This document shows, piece by piece, positions 61,851 through 64,000 of a stretch of DNA of 64,000 nt; the stretch's first letter is position 1; each line of letters starts with the position of its first letter. The notes beneath the pieces are model-generated. The model made no database searches. It saw nothing but the letters and a program-made list of their open reading frames with translations, and was not told where the DNA came from. The position numbers and the translations under genes were made by a program. Source of the DNA: Ravibacter sp964562455 (GTDB lineage: Bacteria > Bacteroidota > Bacteroidia > Cytophagales > Spirosomataceae); NCBI GenBank assembly GCA_964562455.1, contig CAZLTN010000004.1:68047-132046 (forward strand). Direction: 5' to 3'.

Positions 61851-62369
61851 ATGAACAAATGCGTATTTCTTGACCGCGACGGTGTCTTAAACCAGGACCT
61901 TGAAGGCTACCTGTTCCAACCGGAACTGATTCAGTTCCCCGACGGCGTTAAAGGTGGTCTGTTGCGGCTAAAAAAAGCAGGCTACCTTCTGATTGTAATC
62001 ACCAACCAGGCTGGAATAGCGAAAAGTCTCTATACCAGCTCCGAAGTCATTGACGTACACAGCAGGATGAACGAGGAATATGGTGGCGTACTGGACGATC
62101 TCTATTTTGCCCCCCATCATGACGCGCATACGACCAGGTCGCTGAGCAGGAAGCCGGGTTCACTAATGATTGAAAGGGCAATGGCAAAATACAATATCGA
62201 CCCTGCCGGATCGTGGATGATCGGAGATCATGAGCGGGATATCGAAGCGGGGATTAAAGCAGGTGTGCAGACAATTCTCATAGGAAAAGCAGGTGAGCAC
62301 ACAAAAGCTGCTTTTAAGGTCTCCTGTTTTCAGGAGGCTGTAGCAGCAATATTGGAAAACGCCGGTTAA
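61851..62369 (+). CDS. HAD-family phosphatase, GmhB/HisB-N like
   Basis: 172 residues of the histidinol-phosphatase / heptose bisphosphate phosphatase group. Motif I is FLDRDGVLN (D8, D10), motif II VITNQAGIAKSLY near 49, and motifs III-IV KPGSLMIERA and WMIGDHERDIEAGIKAG near 100-135. GmhB removes the 7-phosphate from D-glycero-D-manno-heptose 1,7-bisphosphate for LPS heptose synthesis. The structural zinc cysteines of typical GmhB are absent: the usual CPHH and CxCRKP positions read APHH and LSRKP. The substrate may therefore differ. Confidence 0.88.
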   Translation: MNKCVFLDRDGVLNQDLEGYLFQPELIQFPDGVKGGLLRLKKAGYLLIVITNQAGIAKSLYTSSEVIDVHSRMNEEYGGVLDDLYFAPHHDAHTTRSLSRKPGSLMIERAMAKYNIDPAGSWMIGDHERDIEAGIKAGVQTILIGKAGEHTKAAFKVSCFQEAVAAILENAG

Positions 62370-62494
62370 ACCGCCGGCTGGTTTACAGAAACATCCGTCT
62401 TCTGAATGCTGCTATAGGCAGGACAGGTTTTACGTGAACACGCGCCGAGCGCCATAAAACCTGCCAACGCCAGCAAAAGTACCGCCTTTTTCAT
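62366..62494 (-). CDS. 42-residue lipoprotein
   Basis: Small predicted lipoprotein: MKKAVLLLALAGFMALGAC with the lipid-modified cysteine at residue 19, then a short polar tail (SRKTCPAYSSIQKTDVSVN). Such tiny CxRxTCPxY-type lipoproteins are seen across Bacteroidota and often go unannotated. Its stop overlaps the convergent phosphatase stop by 4 bp. The signal is convincing; a role is not known. Confidence 0.75.
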   Translation of the reverse strand: MKKAVLLLALAGFMALGACSRKTCPAYSSIQKTDVSVNQPAV

Positions 62495-62525
62495 CTGGGT
62501 GATCGGGATAAGTTATGAACAATTG

Positions 62526-62546
62526 CTGACAGCCACTAGCTGATAG
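62526..62546. repeat. Degenerate heptamer array between the small lipoprotein and speA
   Basis: Units CTGACAG, CCACTAG, CTGATAG, followed by CCAACTC. Same 7-bp period and consensus as the arrays at 6377-6404 and 21137-21172. Confidence 0.55.
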
Positions 62547-62565
62547 CCAACTCAATACTAACGTT

Positions 62566-64000
62566 TTATTTTTGAATTACTTGCTTTTTAACGGCGCTTT
62601 TTAATTGCGGCTTTTCGTCCTCCCCGTTAACCGCCGGAAGCTCCCGTGGAATTTCAATCTTCTTTTCCTGTAAACCACGGTCTCTGCCGTAGCCGAGGAT
62701 CTTAAGCATCGACTCACTGTCCTGCGCATCGGCAAAAACTCTCGTTACGATCGCCCCTTCTTCGTCCCGGTCGATCAATACATGTTTTGGCGCCGGGATA
62801 AGACAATGCTGTATCCCTCCGTAACCGCCAAGCGACTCCTGGTAGGCGCCGGTATGGAAGAAACCGATATACTGCGTCTCGCCCTCCGTGAAGATCGGAA
62901 GATAAAGATCCGAGCTATGCATTTCGGTATTGTAAAAATCCTGCGAATCACATGTCAGCCCGCCCAGATTGACCTTCTGATAAGGGTTGTCCCAGTTGTT
63001 GATCGGAAGCATAATGTACTTCTGGTTCATTCCCCACGAATCGGGCAGGTGGGTAATAAATGATCCGTCTATCATATACCACAGCTCTTTATCGTTCTGC
63101 AGCTTTTTGTCGATGACTTTATAGATGACCGCCCCGCTCTCGCCAACGGTATAGCTTCCGAATTCGGTAAAGATATGAGGAACCGGTACGTTGTTTTTGT
63201 TGCATATCCACTGGATGTTCTCCACGATTTCGTCTACCATTTGCTGATAATCGTAATTGGAAGTCAGCGAAGTCTGGATAGGCAGCCCGCCGCCGATATC
63301 GATCGAATCAAGCTCCGGGCAAATCTTCTGCATTTCGCAGTATTTGAACATGAACCTGGTAAGCTCACTCCAATAGTAGGCGCTGTCTTTGATGCCGGTA
63401 TTGATAAAAAAGTGAAGCATCTTCAGGTTAAAGCGCGGATTAGGTTCGATCTTCTCCTTGTAAAGAGAGAGCACATCGTTGTAACGTATACCAAGCCGGG
63501 AGGTATAAAAAGCGAAGTTCGGCTCCTCATCGGTCGCGATCCGGATCCCGAAATTGACCGTTTCGGCGTTTGTCAGCTGTTCATATTCTTCGATTTCCTT
63601 CAGGTTATCGAGAATGGGAATGGCGTTGAAGCCTTCGTTGATGAGCTCGCTGAGGTACTGTGTATAAAGCGGCCTCTTGAAGCCGTTGGCCAGGATAAAG
63701 GTCGATTTGTTAACATGCCCTGTCCTGTATAGCTCCCTGATGATGGGGATATCGAAAGAGGACGACGTCTCTATATGGATATTATGCTTTAAAGCTTCCT
63801 CGAGCACGAAGCTGAAGTGGGAAGACTTCGTACAATAGCAATAGGTATAAGTCCCCTTGTAATTATGCCGTTTAAAGGCATTCCGGAACAACATCCGGGC
63901 ATTTTCGATATGCTCTCCTATTTTCGGCAAATAGGTCAGCTTCAGCGGCGTACCGTGCTCGTTGATGATATCCATCAACGGTACATTGTTGAACAGCAAC
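62566..64000 (-). CDS. speA: Biosynthetic arginine decarboxylase (N-terminus beyond window edge)
   Basis: 477 visible residues of a PLP-dependent, alanine-racemase-fold decarboxylase making agmatine from arginine. The PLP lysine region is CYCTKSSHFSFVLEEAL near residue 53; other motifs are DIGGGLPIQTS near 237, FTEFGSYTVGESGAV near 277 and the active-site acidic/cysteine region GLTCDSQDFYNTEM near 350. Bacteroidota homologs carry about 25-30 residues before the first visible methionine (MLFNNVPLMDI), so that Met is probably internal and the true start lies outside the window. The basic C-terminal tail (AVKKQVIQK) is family-variable. Polyamine synthesis is the expected role. Confidence 0.9.
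   Translation of the reverse strand, partial: LLFNNVPLMDIINEHGTPLKLTYLPKIGEHIENARMLFRNAFKRHNYKGTYTYCYCTKSSHFSFVLEEALKHNIHIETSSSFDIPIIRELYRTGHVNKSTFILANGFKRPLYTQYLSELINEGFNAIPILDNLKEIEEYEQLTNAETVNFGIRIATDEEPNFAFYTSRLGIRYNDVLSLYKEKIEPNPRFNLKMLHFFINTGIKDSAYYWSELTRFMFKYCEMQKICPELDSIDIGGGLPIQTSLTSNYDYQQMVDEIVENIQWICNKNNVPVPHIFTEFGSYTVGESGAVIYKVIDKKLQNDKELWYMIDGSFITHLPDSWGMNQKYIMLPINNWDNPYQKVNLGGLTCDSQDFYNTEMHSSDLYLPIFTEGETQYIGFFHTGAYQESLGGYGGIQHCLIPAPKHVLIDRDEEGAIVTRVFADAQDSESMLKILGYGRDRGLQEKKIEIPRELPAVNGEDEKPQLKSAVKKQVIQK

Noticed and set aside
1..64000. tRNA, rRNA, intact insertion sequence or prophage genes
   Set aside because: No cloverleaf with conserved T-loop, no rRNA core sequence, and no transposase, integrase or phage structural motif was found by reading; a tRNA or covariance-model scan would be decisive.

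Overview
This window is chromosomal DNA from a member of the Bacteroidota, most likely a Cytophagales- or Chitinophagales-type environmental bacterium of roughly 50 % GC. The evidence is an ECF sigma / FecR / SusC / SusD cassette with an STN-domain receptor, a second TonB receptor with an N-terminal carboxypeptidase-like domain, many lipoproteins, a LytTR response regulator, a remnant of a type IX secretion sorting signal, and several promoters of the TTTG-N19/20-TAnnTTTG type used by this phylum. Genus cannot be fixed from the sequence. No rRNA, tRNA, CRISPR array, prophage or intact insertion sequence was found.

Layout. 1-1,533: the 5' part of a LytTR response regulator, then about 0.9 kb of decayed sequence with fragments of a TPR sensor kinase and a T9SS-sorted protein. 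1,534-10,376: a TPR lipoprotein, a DUF1684 protein, a GT9 glycosyltransferase, a membrane-anchored coiled-coil protein, then priA and pyk. 10,447-21,109: a nutrient-acquisition locus (sigma factor, FecR, SusC, SusD, exported RraA-family aldolase, Tat-exported enolase-superfamily enzyme, BASS-family sodium symporter). 21,174-32,526 (all minus): a glycosyltransferase-like protein, mnmA, a Dabb protein, a LysM protein, purK-purE, a four-gene ABC exporter operon ending in a porin, an FMN reductase and hemH. 32,559-39,032 (minus): membrane-arm genes of complex I in the order nuoK-L-M-N-H. 39,130-50,079: a DEDDh exonuclease, a secreted double hydrolase, small envelope proteins, a CBM9-like protein, a zinc-metallopeptidase-like protein, pgeF, an M20 amidohydrolase and a TonB receptor. 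50,359-61,185: a YfcE-type phosphodiesterase, a second copy of the coiled-coil family, ppk2, rdgB, an FKBP, a DHH phosphoesterase, a lipoprotein oligopeptidase B and a GMC dehydrogenase with its Tat-bearing small subunit. 61,185-64,000: a 69-bp tandem repeat interrupted by a 100-N assembly gap, a GmhB-like phosphatase, a 42-residue lipoprotein and a truncated arginine decarboxylase.

The most distinctive system is the SUS-type locus. SusC/SusD import across the outer membrane is joined to an enolase-superfamily enzyme carrying a twin-arginine signal and an RraA-family aldolase carrying a Sec signal, followed by an inner-membrane BASS symporter with its own near-perfect promoter. Read together this suggests dehydration and retro-aldol cleavage of a sugar acid in the periplasm, followed by sodium-coupled uptake of a small keto acid. 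Other notable points are a protein carrying two complete serine-hydrolase triads, two dispersed paralogs of an undescribed coiled-coil family, dispersed degenerate heptamer arrays, and two related interspersed palindromic repeats.
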